Positions 35,437-44,093 of a stretch of DNA of 64,000 bases are shown here, one piece after another. The notes below the pieces were generated by a model, which saw nothing but the letters and a program-made list of their open reading frames with translations, was not told where the DNA came from and did not search any database. Both the position numbers and the translations under genes were made by a program. The first letter of the stretch is position 1; each line of letters begins with the position of its first letter. This DNA comes from Lacinutrix mariniflava (lineage in GTDB: Bacteria; Bacteroidota; Bacteroidia; Flavobacteriales; Flavobacteriaceae): contig NZ_LIQG01000026.1 of assembly GCF_001418015.1 (NCBI RefSeq), positions 558,001 through 622,000 of the forward strand, written 5' to 3'.

Positions 35437-36792
35437 ATGAAAACCAAACACTACAATGTATTTGTTATTGGTTCTGGAATTGCAGGACAAACCGTTGCCA
35501 AGGCCTGTGTAGAGCAAAACTTAACCGTTGCTATTGCAGACAATAGAGAATATGGAGGAACTTGTGCTAATAGAGGTTGCGACCCTAAAAAAATGATGCT
35601 TCAATTTTCAGATTTGTTAGAGAAATCTAAACAGTTAGAACATTTAGGAATTGAAAAGTTGCCAAGAATTAATTGGAAACAAATTCAAGACTTGAAAAAT
35701 AACTATGTAGATGTAATTCCTACTAGAACAGAAGAAGATTTAGAAAATTTAGGAATAGATTTATACCACCAATCACCAGAATTTAAAAATGAAGATGAGA
35801 TTTTAGTTGAAGGAAAAACCATCTCTGCCGATTTTTTTATAATTGCCACAGGCAAAACGCCAAGAACATTAGCTATAAAAGGTAGTAAATTTATTGAAAC
35901 TAGCGATGCAATTCTCAATCTTGAAAAAATACCAAAAACAGCAAGTTTTATAGGTTCAGGATACGTAGGCATGGAGTTTGCAAATATGTTAGCCATTTTA
36001 GGTTGTAAAGTAACCGTTTTCGAACATGGTAATGCGCCGCTTTCAAATTTCGATTCTTTTTTAGTTGAAAAACTAACCGATAAAATGAGATCTATTGGTG
36101 TAGAATTCATATTTAATGCAGAGGTTGCTTCAGTTGAAAAATTAAATAAAAATATAAGAATTAAATATTCGGTAAACGGAAATAGAAAACGACATAAAAG
36201 CAGAAAAGTCTTTAATACAGCAGGACGCGTACCTTCAGTAAAACAATTAAAATTAGAAAACGCAAATGTAGAAGTTGATGAAATGGGTGTTATTGTAAAT
36301 AATTTTCTTCAAAGTAAAACCAATAAAAAAGTTTACGCCTGTGGAGATGTTTCTAATTTATCTTTACCACTAACGCCATTATCTGGACTGCAAGGTCATA
36401 TTGTTGGTACAAATATAATAGAAGGAAACACAAAGGAATTTCAGTTTCCATTAGTACCTTCAACGGTGTTTACGCAACCCAATTTATCTAGTGTTGGTAT
36501 GCAGGAAGCCGAAGCAAAACAACGTTACAAAAACATAACAGTTTACAAGGGTGATGCAGCGCATTGGTTTAATGCCAAGAAGGCAAACCAAGATACTTAT
36601 GCTTATAAAATAATTGTTAATAAACGGACAGAAGAAATTGTTGGTGCTCATATTTTAGGTGAGGAAGCTAACGAGAATATTAATATTTTTTCGATGGCAA
36701 TTAATAGCAAAATGACTGTTTCAGAATTTAAGAAGCTCATTTTTACTTATCCATCGTATACTAACGATTTAAAAAAAATGATGGCAGATTAA
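35437..36792 (+). CDS. FAD-dependent pyridine nucleotide-disulfide oxidoreductase
   Basis: 451 aa, glutathione-reductase class. The FAD motif is VIGSGIAGQTVAKAC, the redox pair C43/C48 is in GGTCANRGCDPKK, the NAD(P) motif is ASFIGSGYVGMEFANMLAIL, and VYACGDVSNL also binds FAD. A C-terminal dimerisation domain is present. The usual C-terminal HPTxxE motif is not obvious (YPSYTNDLKK instead), so the substrate may not be glutathione or dihydrolipoamide. Monocistronic. Confidence 0.88.
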   Translation: MKTKHYNVFVIGSGIAGQTVAKACVEQNLTVAIADNREYGGTCANRGCDPKKMMLQFSDLLEKSKQLEHLGIEKLPRINWKQIQDLKNNYVDVIPTRTEEDLENLGIDLYHQSPEFKNEDEILVEGKTISADFFIIATGKTPRTLAIKGSKFIETSDAILNLEKIPKTASFIGSGYVGMEFANMLAILGCKVTVFEHGNAPLSNFDSFLVEKLTDKMRSIGVEFIFNAEVASVEKLNKNIRIKYSVNGNRKRHKSRKVFNTAGRVPSVKQLKLENANVEVDEMGVIVNNFLQSKTNKKVYACGDVSNLSLPLTPLSGLQGHIVGTNIIEGNTKEFQFPLVPSTVFTQPNLSSVGMQEAEAKQRYKNITVYKGDAAHWFNAKKANQDTYAYKIIVNKRTEEIVGAHILGEEANENINIFSMAINSKMTVSEFKKLIFTYPSYTNDLKKMMAD

Positions 36793-36886
36793 TATTAAAA
36801 TAATACTCTGAATAAATATTTACAAGCCATTCATTATCGAATGGTTTTTTATTTCATAAATTTAAGCCACAACAAAAAATACAACA

Positions 36887-37588
36887 ATGATTAATAAAAA
36901 AGTAAACTCGGTTAACGACGCTACAAAAGGCATAAGTGATAACATGACGTTTATGCTTGGTGGTTTTGGGCTATCTGGAATTCCAGAAAACGCAATAGCG
37001 GCTTTAGTTAAAAGTAATATAAAAGGATTAACCTGTATTAGTAATAATGCTGGTGTGGACGATTTTGGTTTAGGTTTATTGCTACACCAAAAACAAATTA
37101 AAAAAATGGTGTCATCTTACGTTGGTGAGAACGATGAATTTGAAAGACAAATGCTTTCGGGAGAATTAGATGTAGAGTTAATACCGCAAGGCACACTAGC
37201 CGAGCGTTGTCGTGCTGCACAGGCAGGATTTCCAGCAATTTTTACACCTGCAGGTTATGGAACCGAAGTTGCGGAAGGTAAAGAAACACGAGAATTCGAT
37301 GGTAAAATGTATGTTTTAGAGCATGCTTTTAAAGCTGATTTTGCGTTTGTAAAAGCTTGGAAAGGCGATGCTGCAGGAAATTTAGTTTTTAAAGGAACGG
37401 CTAGAAATTTTAATCCGTGTATGGCAGGAGCAGCAAAAATTACAGTTGCTGAGGTTGAAGAATTGGTGCCTGTTGGCGAATTAGATCCTAATCAAATACA
37501 TATTCCAGGTATTTTTGTGCAACGTATTTTTCAAGGAGAAAAGTATGAGAAGCGTATAGAGCAAAGAACGGTTAGAACTAAAGAGTAA
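36887..37588 (+). CDS. scoA: 3-oxoacid CoA-transferase subunit A
   Basis: 233 aa. CoA-transferase family I alpha chain with [40 protein letters not shown] and [15 protein letters not shown]. With the next gene it transfers CoA from succinyl-CoA to acetoacetate in ketone and ketogenic amino-acid use. Confidence 0.93.
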   Translation: MINKKVNSVNDATKGISDNMTFMLGGFGLSGIPENAIAALVKSNIKGLTCISNNAGVDDFGLGLLLHQKQIKKMVSSYVGENDEFERQMLSGELDVELIPQGTLAERCRAAQAGFPAIFTPAGYGTEVAEGKETREFDGKMYVLEHAFKADFAFVKAWKGDAAGNLVFKGTARNFNPCMAGAAKITVAEVEELVPVGELDPNQIHIPGIFVQRIFQGEKYEKRIEQRTVRTKE

Positions 37589-37597
37589 GTTAGTCTT

Positions 37598-37678
37598 ACC
37601 TTTCCTGTGTAGGCAGGAAGCCACATTTCATTATTTAGGTTAATATATAAGATTTCTGCTTTTGCAGGAATGATAAAA
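37598..37678. repeat. Dispersed palindromic repeat in the scoA-scoB gap
   Basis: The segment holds TTTCCTGTGTAGGCAGGAAG and GATTTCTGCTTTTGCAGGAA. Both are small imperfect palindromes resembling dispersed repeats of the TTCCTGC...GCAGGAA type. Their insertion has spread apart two genes that are usually adjacent. Confidence 0.5.
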
Positions 37679-37689
37679 AAGAAAACAGT

Positions 37690-38343
37690 ATGCTTGACAA
37701 GATAGGAATAGCAAAACGTATTGCAAAAGAAGTACAAGATGGTTACTACGTAAACTTAGGAATTGGTATTCCTACATTAGTAGCTAACTATGTACGCGAC
37801 GATATAGAAGTAGAGTTTCAAAGTGAAAATGGAGTTCTTGGTATGGGACCATTTCCATTCGATGGCGAAGAAGATGCAGATATTATTAACGCTGGAAAAC
37901 AAACCATTACAACACTTCCAGGTGCTAGTTTTTTCGATAGCGCAATGAGTTTTGCCATGATTCGCGGACAACACGTAGATTTAACCATTTTAGGAGCTAT
38001 GGAAGTTTCTGAAAATGGAGATATTGCCAACTGGAAAATACCAGGTAAAATGGTAAAAGGAATGGGCGGTGCAATGGATTTAGTAGCAAGTGCCGAGAAT
38101 ATTATTGTTGCTATGATGCATACTAATAAAAGAGGTGAGTCTAAAATACTTAAACAATGCAGTTTGCCATTAACAGGTGTTGGTTGTGTTAAAAAAATAG
38201 TTACCAATTTGGCTGTTTTAGAAGTTACGGATAAAGGTTTCAAACTTTTGGAACGTGCTCCTGGAGTGTCGGTAGAAGAGATTGAGAACGCTACAGAAGG
38301 CACGCTTATTATTGAAGGTGATATTCCTGAGATGAGTTTGTAA
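37690..38343 (+). CDS. scoB: 3-oxoacid CoA-transferase subunit B
   Basis: 217 aa. The beta chain has YVNLGIGIPTLVANYVRDDI, the catalytic glutamate in FQSENGVLGMGPFPF, and GGAMDLVASAENIIVAMMH. It pairs with the scoA product. Confidence 0.94.
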   Translation: MLDKIGIAKRIAKEVQDGYYVNLGIGIPTLVANYVRDDIEVEFQSENGVLGMGPFPFDGEEDADIINAGKQTITTLPGASFFDSAMSFAMIRGQHVDLTILGAMEVSENGDIANWKIPGKMVKGMGGAMDLVASAENIIVAMMHTNKRGESKILKQCSLPLTGVGCVKKIVTNLAVLEVTDKGFKLLERAPGVSVEEIENATEGTLIIEGDIPEMSL

Positions 38344-38352
38344 TTGTGTTTC

Positions 38353-38979
38353 ATGCGAATTAAAACATTAAAAAACACCTTTGTAAACTACCAATATCAA
38401 GAAAAAAGAGATTATAATACAATAGAAGATCGTTTTCTTAAAAATACAACCACTGCGTTAGATTTTTTGGTTAGAACAAGTGCGCTTACTATTAGTTTTA
38501 TAGATAATGGTGTGCCTAAAGTGATTGATATTATCGATGTGTTAGTTGCAGATGTAGAGAACAATATTACTATTATGCCTGGACAAAAAAATGCATATAG
38601 TCCGTCTCACAATACTGTTTTGTTTTATGATACGCATGGAGTTGTATTCCGAAAAAACCATAAAAAGAGATGGTTTCGAAGTAACAAAGGTTATAATTCT
38701 CCAGTAGCTTTATTATCTCACGAGTTGATACATTGTTATAATGAAATTTTCGATGCAGAAGATTATCATAAGCGTAAACAAAATCACACCTCTAAAGGTG
38801 AAAAAATAGATGCAGATGGTCATGATTTATCATTCCCTAATGCAGAGGAAGTATTTGTTATTAAAATGACGAATCAAGTAGCAAAACGTTTAGGTGAAGA
38901 TAGGCGTAGTAATTATGGCAGAAGTTATTATCCAACACAATCTGTTTTAACTACAAAGCGTGCTAAAAAGAGTAAATAA
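38353..38979 (+). CDS. Possible M91-like zinc metallopeptidase
   Basis: 208 aa from MRIKTLKNTFVNYQYQ at 38353. An upstream in-frame TTG at 38344 is less likely. The centre has SPVALLSHELIHCYNEIFD, a HExxH zinc motif, followed about 45 residues later by FPNAEEVFVIKMTNQVAKRL, where a third ligand and EE fit the M91 (NleD-like) pattern. The C-terminus is basic (TTKRAKKSK). No signal peptide. M91 members are often effectors or domains of polymorphic toxins; whether this is one is unknown. Confidence 0.55.
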   Translation: MRIKTLKNTFVNYQYQEKRDYNTIEDRFLKNTTTALDFLVRTSALTISFIDNGVPKVIDIIDVLVADVENNITIMPGQKNAYSPSHNTVLFYDTHGVVFRKNHKKRWFRSNKGYNSPVALLSHELIHCYNEIFDAEDYHKRKQNHTSKGEKIDADGHDLSFPNAEEVFVIKMTNQVAKRLGEDRRSNYGRSYYPTQSVLTTKRAKKSK

Positions 38980-39317
38980 AGCTCTAAATGTTAAAATTAT
39001 ATGCATTTCATCGAATAATAATGCTTTTAAGCAGATTATTCTAAATTCATTTTTATATTAGCAGTCCCAAACCTATCGAATTTTTATAACCCAAATGTAC
39101 CATTAGCTTAATAGCTTTGTTATGTAATACTAGTTTTACTTTGAAATTATTTTAGAATCTAAGTACAATTTCAAAGTAGAATCGGTATAAGCCCAAATCT
39201 ATCATAAACAACCTACCTATGAATTCAGATTTATTTTTATTAAAGCAATACCAAAAGATTAAGGATACATTTAAATTTGTTGGAAAGATGATGTATTTAA
39301 CTAAAAAGGTTTTTATG
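38980..39317. other. Gene-free stretch with an 11-bp inverted repeat
   Basis: ACTTTGAAATT (39138-39148) and AATTTCAAAGT (39167-39177) form a perfect inverted repeat with an 18-bp loop. A 34-codon ORF from 39219 to 39323 overlaps the end of the convergent ABC gene and is not convincing. Nothing else is seen. Confidence 0.45.
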
Positions 39318-41003
39318 CTATAATCCTTTCGGAATAGCGTCTATTAATTTTTTAGTATACTCTTTTTTAGGTGTATTGTAAATAGCATCAGCATCATCCA
39401 ACTCCTCTATTTTACCTTTATTCATAACCAGTAATTGGTCACTCATGTATTTTACTACGGCAAGATCGTGTGAAATAAATATATAGGTAAATCCAAAGTT
39501 CTCTTTCAATTCATTTAGTAAATTCAGTACTTGTGCTTGCACAGAAATATCTAAAGCAGAAACCGATTCGTCGCAAACAATTAATTTAGGTTGCAAAGCA
39601 ATCGTTCTTGCAATTCCAATACGTTGTCTTTGTCCTCCAGAAAATTCGTGTGGATACCTATTAAAGTGTGACGCCTCTAAACCAACACGTTCTAAGATTT
39701 CTATTGCTTTTTCTTGCCTTTCAGTATCACTAGAAAACAGATTATGAACTTTCATAGGTTCTATTATTGCCTGTCCAACAGTTAATCTTGGATTTAGTGA
39801 CGAATAAGGATCTTGAAATATTATCTGTATGTCTTTTCTAAGTGTTTTTACTTGAGCATTATTAAGTTTTGTAATGTCGTTGCCTTTAAATAATATGGTT
39901 CCAGCTGTTGGTCTGTCTAAAAGTAAAATAGCATTTCCTAAAGTGGATTTCCCGCAACCAGATTCTCCTACTAAACCTAAAGTTTCTCCTTCATATAGTT
40001 TAAAACTAACGTTATCTACGGCTTTAAAATTTTCAGATTTAGAAAATAGTCCAGACTTAGAAATGTATTCTTTTTCAAGATTAATAACTTCTAGTAAAGG
40101 CGCTTGACTGTATATTTTTTTATGCTGAACGGCTCTCATTTCAGAAGTAATAACCGTATTGCTTACATTATTATTCATAACATCTGTAATGGTTGGCAAT
40201 CTTTTAAGTCTTGTGGTTAAAGATGGTCGAGAGTTTATTAAGGCTTTTGTGTAATTGTGTTGAGGTGACTTAAAAATGGCTTCCACCGTATTTTGCTCGA
40301 CAATATTACCTTTATACATAACAAGGACGCGATTTGCAATTTGCGAAATCAACGATAAATCGTGAGTAATAAAAATAATACTCATTTTGGTTTCGGCTTG
40401 TAATTCTTTTAGTAGGTCTATAATATCATTTTGAACTGTAACGTCTAATGCAGTTGTAGGCTCGTCTGCAATTAAAATTTGTGGTTTACATGCAATAGCC
40501 ATAGCAATCATGACACGTTGTTTTTGTCCACCAGAAATTTCATGAGGATAAGCCGAATATACACGCTCAGGTTCTGGTAATTTAACTTTTTCAAACAGTG
40601 AGAGCGTTTCTGCTTTTATTTCCTTTTTAGACAGTTTAGTATGTTGGAACAGCATTTCTTCAACTTGCTTTCCACAAGTGGTCGATGGGTTTAAAGAACT
40701 CATAGGTTCTTGAAAAATCATTGCTATTTTTTGTCCTCTAATTTTCTGAAAGGCTTTCGAAGTTATTTTAGTTAAATCATCATCATTAAAAATAATGCTA
40801 CCAGATGTTATTTTTGATATTTTCTTAGGAAGCAGTCCTAAAATGGCTAAAGAAGAAACCGATTTACCAGAACCAGATTCTCCTACAATACCAAGTATTT
40901 CATTTGGGTTTAAATGATAAGAAATATTATGAATGATTTCATTTTCTTCACCGTTGGAAAAAAAGGAAATGGATAAATCTTCTATAGCTAGTAAGTGACT
41001 CAT
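39318..41003 (-). CDS. Peptide ABC transporter ATPase with two fused ATP-binding domains
   Basis: 561 aa. Two complete ABC domains are present. The first has GESGSGKSVSSLAILGLLPK, SGGQKQRVMIAMAIA and ILIADEPTTALD. The second has GESGCGKSTLGNAILLLDRP, SGGQRQRIGIARTIA and LIVCDESVSALD. Each ends with an oligopeptide_HPY-like tail. This is the DppD-DppF fusion architecture (as in YejF or GsiA) for di- or oligopeptide import. No permease genes are adjacent. Confidence 0.92.
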   Translation of the reverse strand: MSHLLAIEDLSISFFSNGEENEIIHNISYHLNPNEILGIVGESGSGKSVSSLAILGLLPKKISKITSGSIIFNDDDLTKITSKAFQKIRGQKIAMIFQEPMSSLNPSTTCGKQVEEMLFQHTKLSKKEIKAETLSLFEKVKLPEPERVYSAYPHEISGGQKQRVMIAMAIACKPQILIADEPTTALDVTVQNDIIDLLKELQAETKMSIIFITHDLSLISQIANRVLVMYKGNIVEQNTVEAIFKSPQHNYTKALINSRPSLTTRLKRLPTITDVMNNNVSNTVITSEMRAVQHKKIYSQAPLLEVINLEKEYISKSGLFSKSENFKAVDNVSFKLYEGETLGLVGESGCGKSTLGNAILLLDRPTAGTILFKGNDITKLNNAQVKTLRKDIQIIFQDPYSSLNPRLTVGQAIIEPMKVHNLFSSDTERQEKAIEILERVGLEASHFNRYPHEFSGGQRQRIGIARTIALQPKLIVCDESVSALDISVQAQVLNLLNELKENFGFTYIFISHDLAVVKYMSDQLLVMNKGKIEELDDADAIYNTPKKEYTKKLIDAIPKGL

Positions 41004-41036
41004 ATTCTGTAAATGTAGGAATTATAGATGAAAAAA

Positions 41037-41053
41037 TTACGGTAAAAACCGTA
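41037..41053. promoter_or_regulatory. Palindrome TTACGGT-N4-ACCGTA, copy 3
   Basis: AAAA centre; the last arm base is C instead of A. It lies 130 bp upstream of the M43 protease gene. It is followed by AGCCGAA, as in copy 4. Confidence 0.6.
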
Positions 41054-41184
41054 CTCTAAGCCGAATGTTATTTTTTAGTTAGTATTTTAACGATTTTAGT
41101 TAAAACAAAACAGGTAGTTGTTAATATTTTAATACTTTCATTGTCAATTCAGTAGTAAAACAATCAACTTTTTAAATTATTCAC

Positions 41185-43842
41185 ATGAAAAAAACAATTA
41201 CACTATCAATTTTATGTTTTTTATTTACGTTTGTCGCATTTGCTCAACAACAACGAGAATGCGCATCTATGGAAAACTTAGAATATCGAAAACAACAAGA
41301 TCCAAATCTTGAGCAACGTATGGCAGATATTGAAGCCTTTACTAAAGCGAAAGTTTCTCAATCTGAAAACTCACAAAACAAAATTGTAGGAAATCTTATT
41401 ACAATTCCTGTTGTGGTACATGTATTATATAGAAACTCTACAGAGAATATTAGTGTTGCTCAAATACAGTCTCAATTAGACGTTTTAAACGAAGATTTTA
41501 GACGTACAAATCCAGATGCAGATAATACTTGGTCTCAAGCTGCAGATACACAAATTGAATTTTGCTTATCAACCGTAGATCCTAACGGAAATACAACTAC
41601 TGGTATTACTAGAAAGTCTACAACTAGACAAGATTGGGGAACAAGTGACGACATGAAAAGAACCTCAACAGGAGGTATTAATCCTTGGAATACAAGCGAA
41701 TATTTAAATATGTGGATAGTACCTCAAATGATAAGTAATGGTAACACTATATTAGGTTATGCTCAATTTCCTGGTGGAAGTGCTGCAACAGATGGTGTTG
41801 TAATGGGATATAACTATTTTGGAAGAACTGGCGCTGTTACAGCTCCTTTTGATGGAGGAAGAACAACAACTCACGAAATTGGTCATTATTTTAACTTACG
41901 TCATATTTGGGGTGACAGTAACTGTGGAAACGATTTTGTAAGCGATACACCAACACATCAAACTTCTAATGGAGGTTGTCCAACAGGTCAAACATCATGT
42001 GGTTCTACAGATATGGTAGAAAACTATATGGATTACACAAACGATTCGTGCATGAACCTATTTACGCAAGGTCAAAAAACAAGAATGAGAGCAGTATTAG
42101 AAGCAGGAGGAGCGAGACGTACTTTAGCGTTATCAGATAAATGTGGAAGTACTGGAACAACACCAACATGTACAGACGGTATTCAAAACGGAACAGAAAC
42201 AGGAGTAGATTGTGGAGGTTCTTGTACACCATGTACTACTGGGCCACAATATTGCGCATCTCAAGGAAATAGTGTAAACGATGAGTATATTTCTAGAGTG
42301 CAATTAGGAAGTATAAATAATGTTTCTGGAGCACAGTTATATTCAGATTTTACAAGTATTTCTACTAATCTAACCAAAGGAGCTTCAAGCACAATTACTA
42401 TTACTCCAACTTGGACTGGTACAACGTATTCTGAAGGCTATGCCGTTTGGATAGATTATAATAAGGATGGCGATTTTACAGATTCTGGAGAACAGGTTTT
42501 CTCTAAAGCAGCATCTAGCGGAACAACAGCAAGCGGAAGCTTTACAGTGCCTACAGGAGCGTCTTCTGGAGATACTAGAATGAGAGTTTCTATGAAATAT
42601 AACGGTGTACCAACATCTTGCGAAACGTTTGGTTATGGTGAAGTAGAAGACTATACGGTTAATATTGTTACAGGAGTAGCAGATACTGTTAAGCCGGTAA
42701 TTACGAGAACAGGAAGCGCAACTATTAATCTTACAGTTGGAGATACTTACAGTGAGTTAGGAGCGACTGCAACAGATAATATAGACGGAAACTTAACATC
42801 AAGTATTGTTACAACAGGAACGGTAAACACTAATTCTGCAGGAACTTATACAAGAAACTATAACGTAGGTGATGCAGCTGGAAATGCAGCAAACCAAGTC
42901 TCTAGAAGTATTGTAGTAAGTCCAGCAAGTACATCTGGTTGTTCAGGATCTATTTCATCTTTCCCTTATAGCGAAAGTTTCGAAAACACGCTAGGAGCAT
43001 GGACTCAAGGTACAGGAGACGATTTTAATTGGACAGTAGATGCAAGTGGAACACCATCAAGTAACACAGGTCCTTCTAGTGCAAGTTCAGGTTCTTATTA
43101 TGTGTATATGGAATCTTCTGCACCAAATAACGCTACTAAACGTGCTATTTTAGAGTCACCATGTTTTGATTTATCAGGCGTATCTCAAGCATCATTTAGT
43201 TTTAAATATCATATGTATGGAGCAGCTGCCATGGGTAGTTTAAATGTGGCTATAAGCACAAACAATGGTTCTTCATGGTCTACACTATGGACAAGATCTG
43301 GAAACCAAGGAAACTCATGGGAAGATGCATCAATAGATTTATCATCTTATTCAGGAACAATAAAATTAAGATTCGATGGTACAACAGGTACAACTTGGCA
43401 AGGTGATATGGCTGTAGATGCTATAGTAATTTCTGCTGGATCGGCTTCTTCAGATAAATGCGCGGGAGTTTCACCTTATGTTAGTGGGCAATCGTACGCA
43501 ACGGGAGAACAAGTAACTTATAACGGTTCCCTGTATGAAAGAACAGCTTCTGGTTGGACTAACCTTGGAACTTGCGGAACAGCAAGAGTAGCAAACGAAG
43601 GTTTTGTTCAATACTTAGGAGTTGAAATTTCGGTATATCCAAACCCAGTAAAAGGTAATATGTTATACGTTAAATCTAATATAGAAAGCTTACCTTTCAC
43701 GATAGTTAATATGTTAGGACAGCAAGTTGCAAAAGGAACAGCTACACACGGTGTAGATGTTGCAAACCTTCAAGCTGGATTGTATATGATTCAGTTTAAC
43801 GTAAATAACACATTAGAAACAAGAAAATTCATTAAGCAGTAA
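41185..43842 (+). CDS. T9SS-secreted M43 (pappalysin-like) metalloprotease
   Basis: 885 aa. The signal peptide ends CFLFTFVAFA-QQQ. The zinc site HEIGHYFNLRH (H230, H234, H240) and the Met-turn region NYMDYTNDSCMNLFT identify M43. Then follow a Cys-rich linker (CTDGIQNGTETGVDCGGSC), a GEVED domain (about 357-495), a DUF5011/Ig-like domain (about 505-580), a MAM-like jelly roll (about 590-750), a short carbohydrate-binding-like module (SYATGEQVTYNGSLYER) and a T9SS type A sorting tail (NPVKGNMLYVKSN... TRKFIKQ). Exported and probably cell-surface or extracellular. It shares its last four module types, apart from the Ig-like one, with the next gene. Confidence 0.93.
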   Translation: MKKTITLSILCFLFTFVAFAQQQRECASMENLEYRKQQDPNLEQRMADIEAFTKAKVSQSENSQNKIVGNLITIPVVVHVLYRNSTENISVAQIQSQLDVLNEDFRRTNPDADNTWSQAADTQIEFCLSTVDPNGNTTTGITRKSTTRQDWGTSDDMKRTSTGGINPWNTSEYLNMWIVPQMISNGNTILGYAQFPGGSAATDGVVMGYNYFGRTGAVTAPFDGGRTTTHEIGHYFNLRHIWGDSNCGNDFVSDTPTHQTSNGGCPTGQTSCGSTDMVENYMDYTNDSCMNLFTQGQKTRMRAVLEAGGARRTLALSDKCGSTGTTPTCTDGIQNGTETGVDCGGSCTPCTTGPQYCASQGNSVNDEYISRVQLGSINNVSGAQLYSDFTSISTNLTKGASSTITITPTWTGTTYSEGYAVWIDYNKDGDFTDSGEQVFSKAASSGTTASGSFTVPTGASSGDTRMRVSMKYNGVPTSCETFGYGEVEDYTVNIVTGVADTVKPVITRTGSATINLTVGDTYSELGATATDNIDGNLTSSIVTTGTVNTNSAGTYTRNYNVGDAAGNAANQVSRSIVVSPASTSGCSGSISSFPYSESFENTLGAWTQGTGDDFNWTVDASGTPSSNTGPSSASSGSYYVYMESSAPNNATKRAILESPCFDLSGVSQASFSFKYHMYGAAAMGSLNVAISTNNGSSWSTLWTRSGNQGNSWEDASIDLSSYSGTIKLRFDGTTGTTWQGDMAVDAIVISAGSASSDKCAGVSPYVSGQSYATGEQVTYNGSLYERTASGWTNLGTCGTARVANEGFVQYLGVEISVYPNPVKGNMLYVKSNIESLPFTIVNMLGQQVAKGTATHGVDVANLQAGLYMIQFNVNNTLETRKFIKQ

Positions 43843-43876
43843 ATTTTATCCCTTAAACTAACTAAAATTATTGCAA

Positions 43877-43905
43877 AAAAAGCCTCGAAATATTCGAGGC
43901 TTTTT
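43877..43905 (+). terminator. Terminator of the M43 protease gene
   Basis: 13-bp stem AAAAAGCCTCGAA (43877-43889)/TTCGAGGCTTTTT (43893-43905). Confidence 0.85.
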
Positions 43906-43925
43906 CATTTTTATACTTCAAAAAA

Positions 43926-43943
43926 TTACGGTAAAAACCGTAA
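43926..43943. promoter_or_regulatory. Palindrome TTACGGT-N4-ACCGTAA, copy 4
   Basis: Perfect arms, AAAA centre, 150 bp upstream of the M4 protease gene and just past the terminator of the M43 gene. Confidence 0.6.
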
Positions 43944-44093
43944 ATACAGCCGAACATTTTTTTTATCGATGTTATACGTCGAAAATAAATGAATAGTTAT
44001 TCGGTATCATTAGTATTTTAATAGTTTAAATAAGAATAATTTAAAATTATTCAAAAATTACTAGTTTAATATTAATTTATATCATCATTAATT

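Noticed and set aside
37818-38378. 186-aa minus-strand ORF over scoB
   Set aside because: scoB has clear family motifs in the opposite strand; this is a shadow frame.
39219-39323. 34-codon ORF starting MNSDLFLLKQYQKIK
   Set aside because: Overlaps the convergent ABC gene end, with no leader resemblance and no recognisable product.
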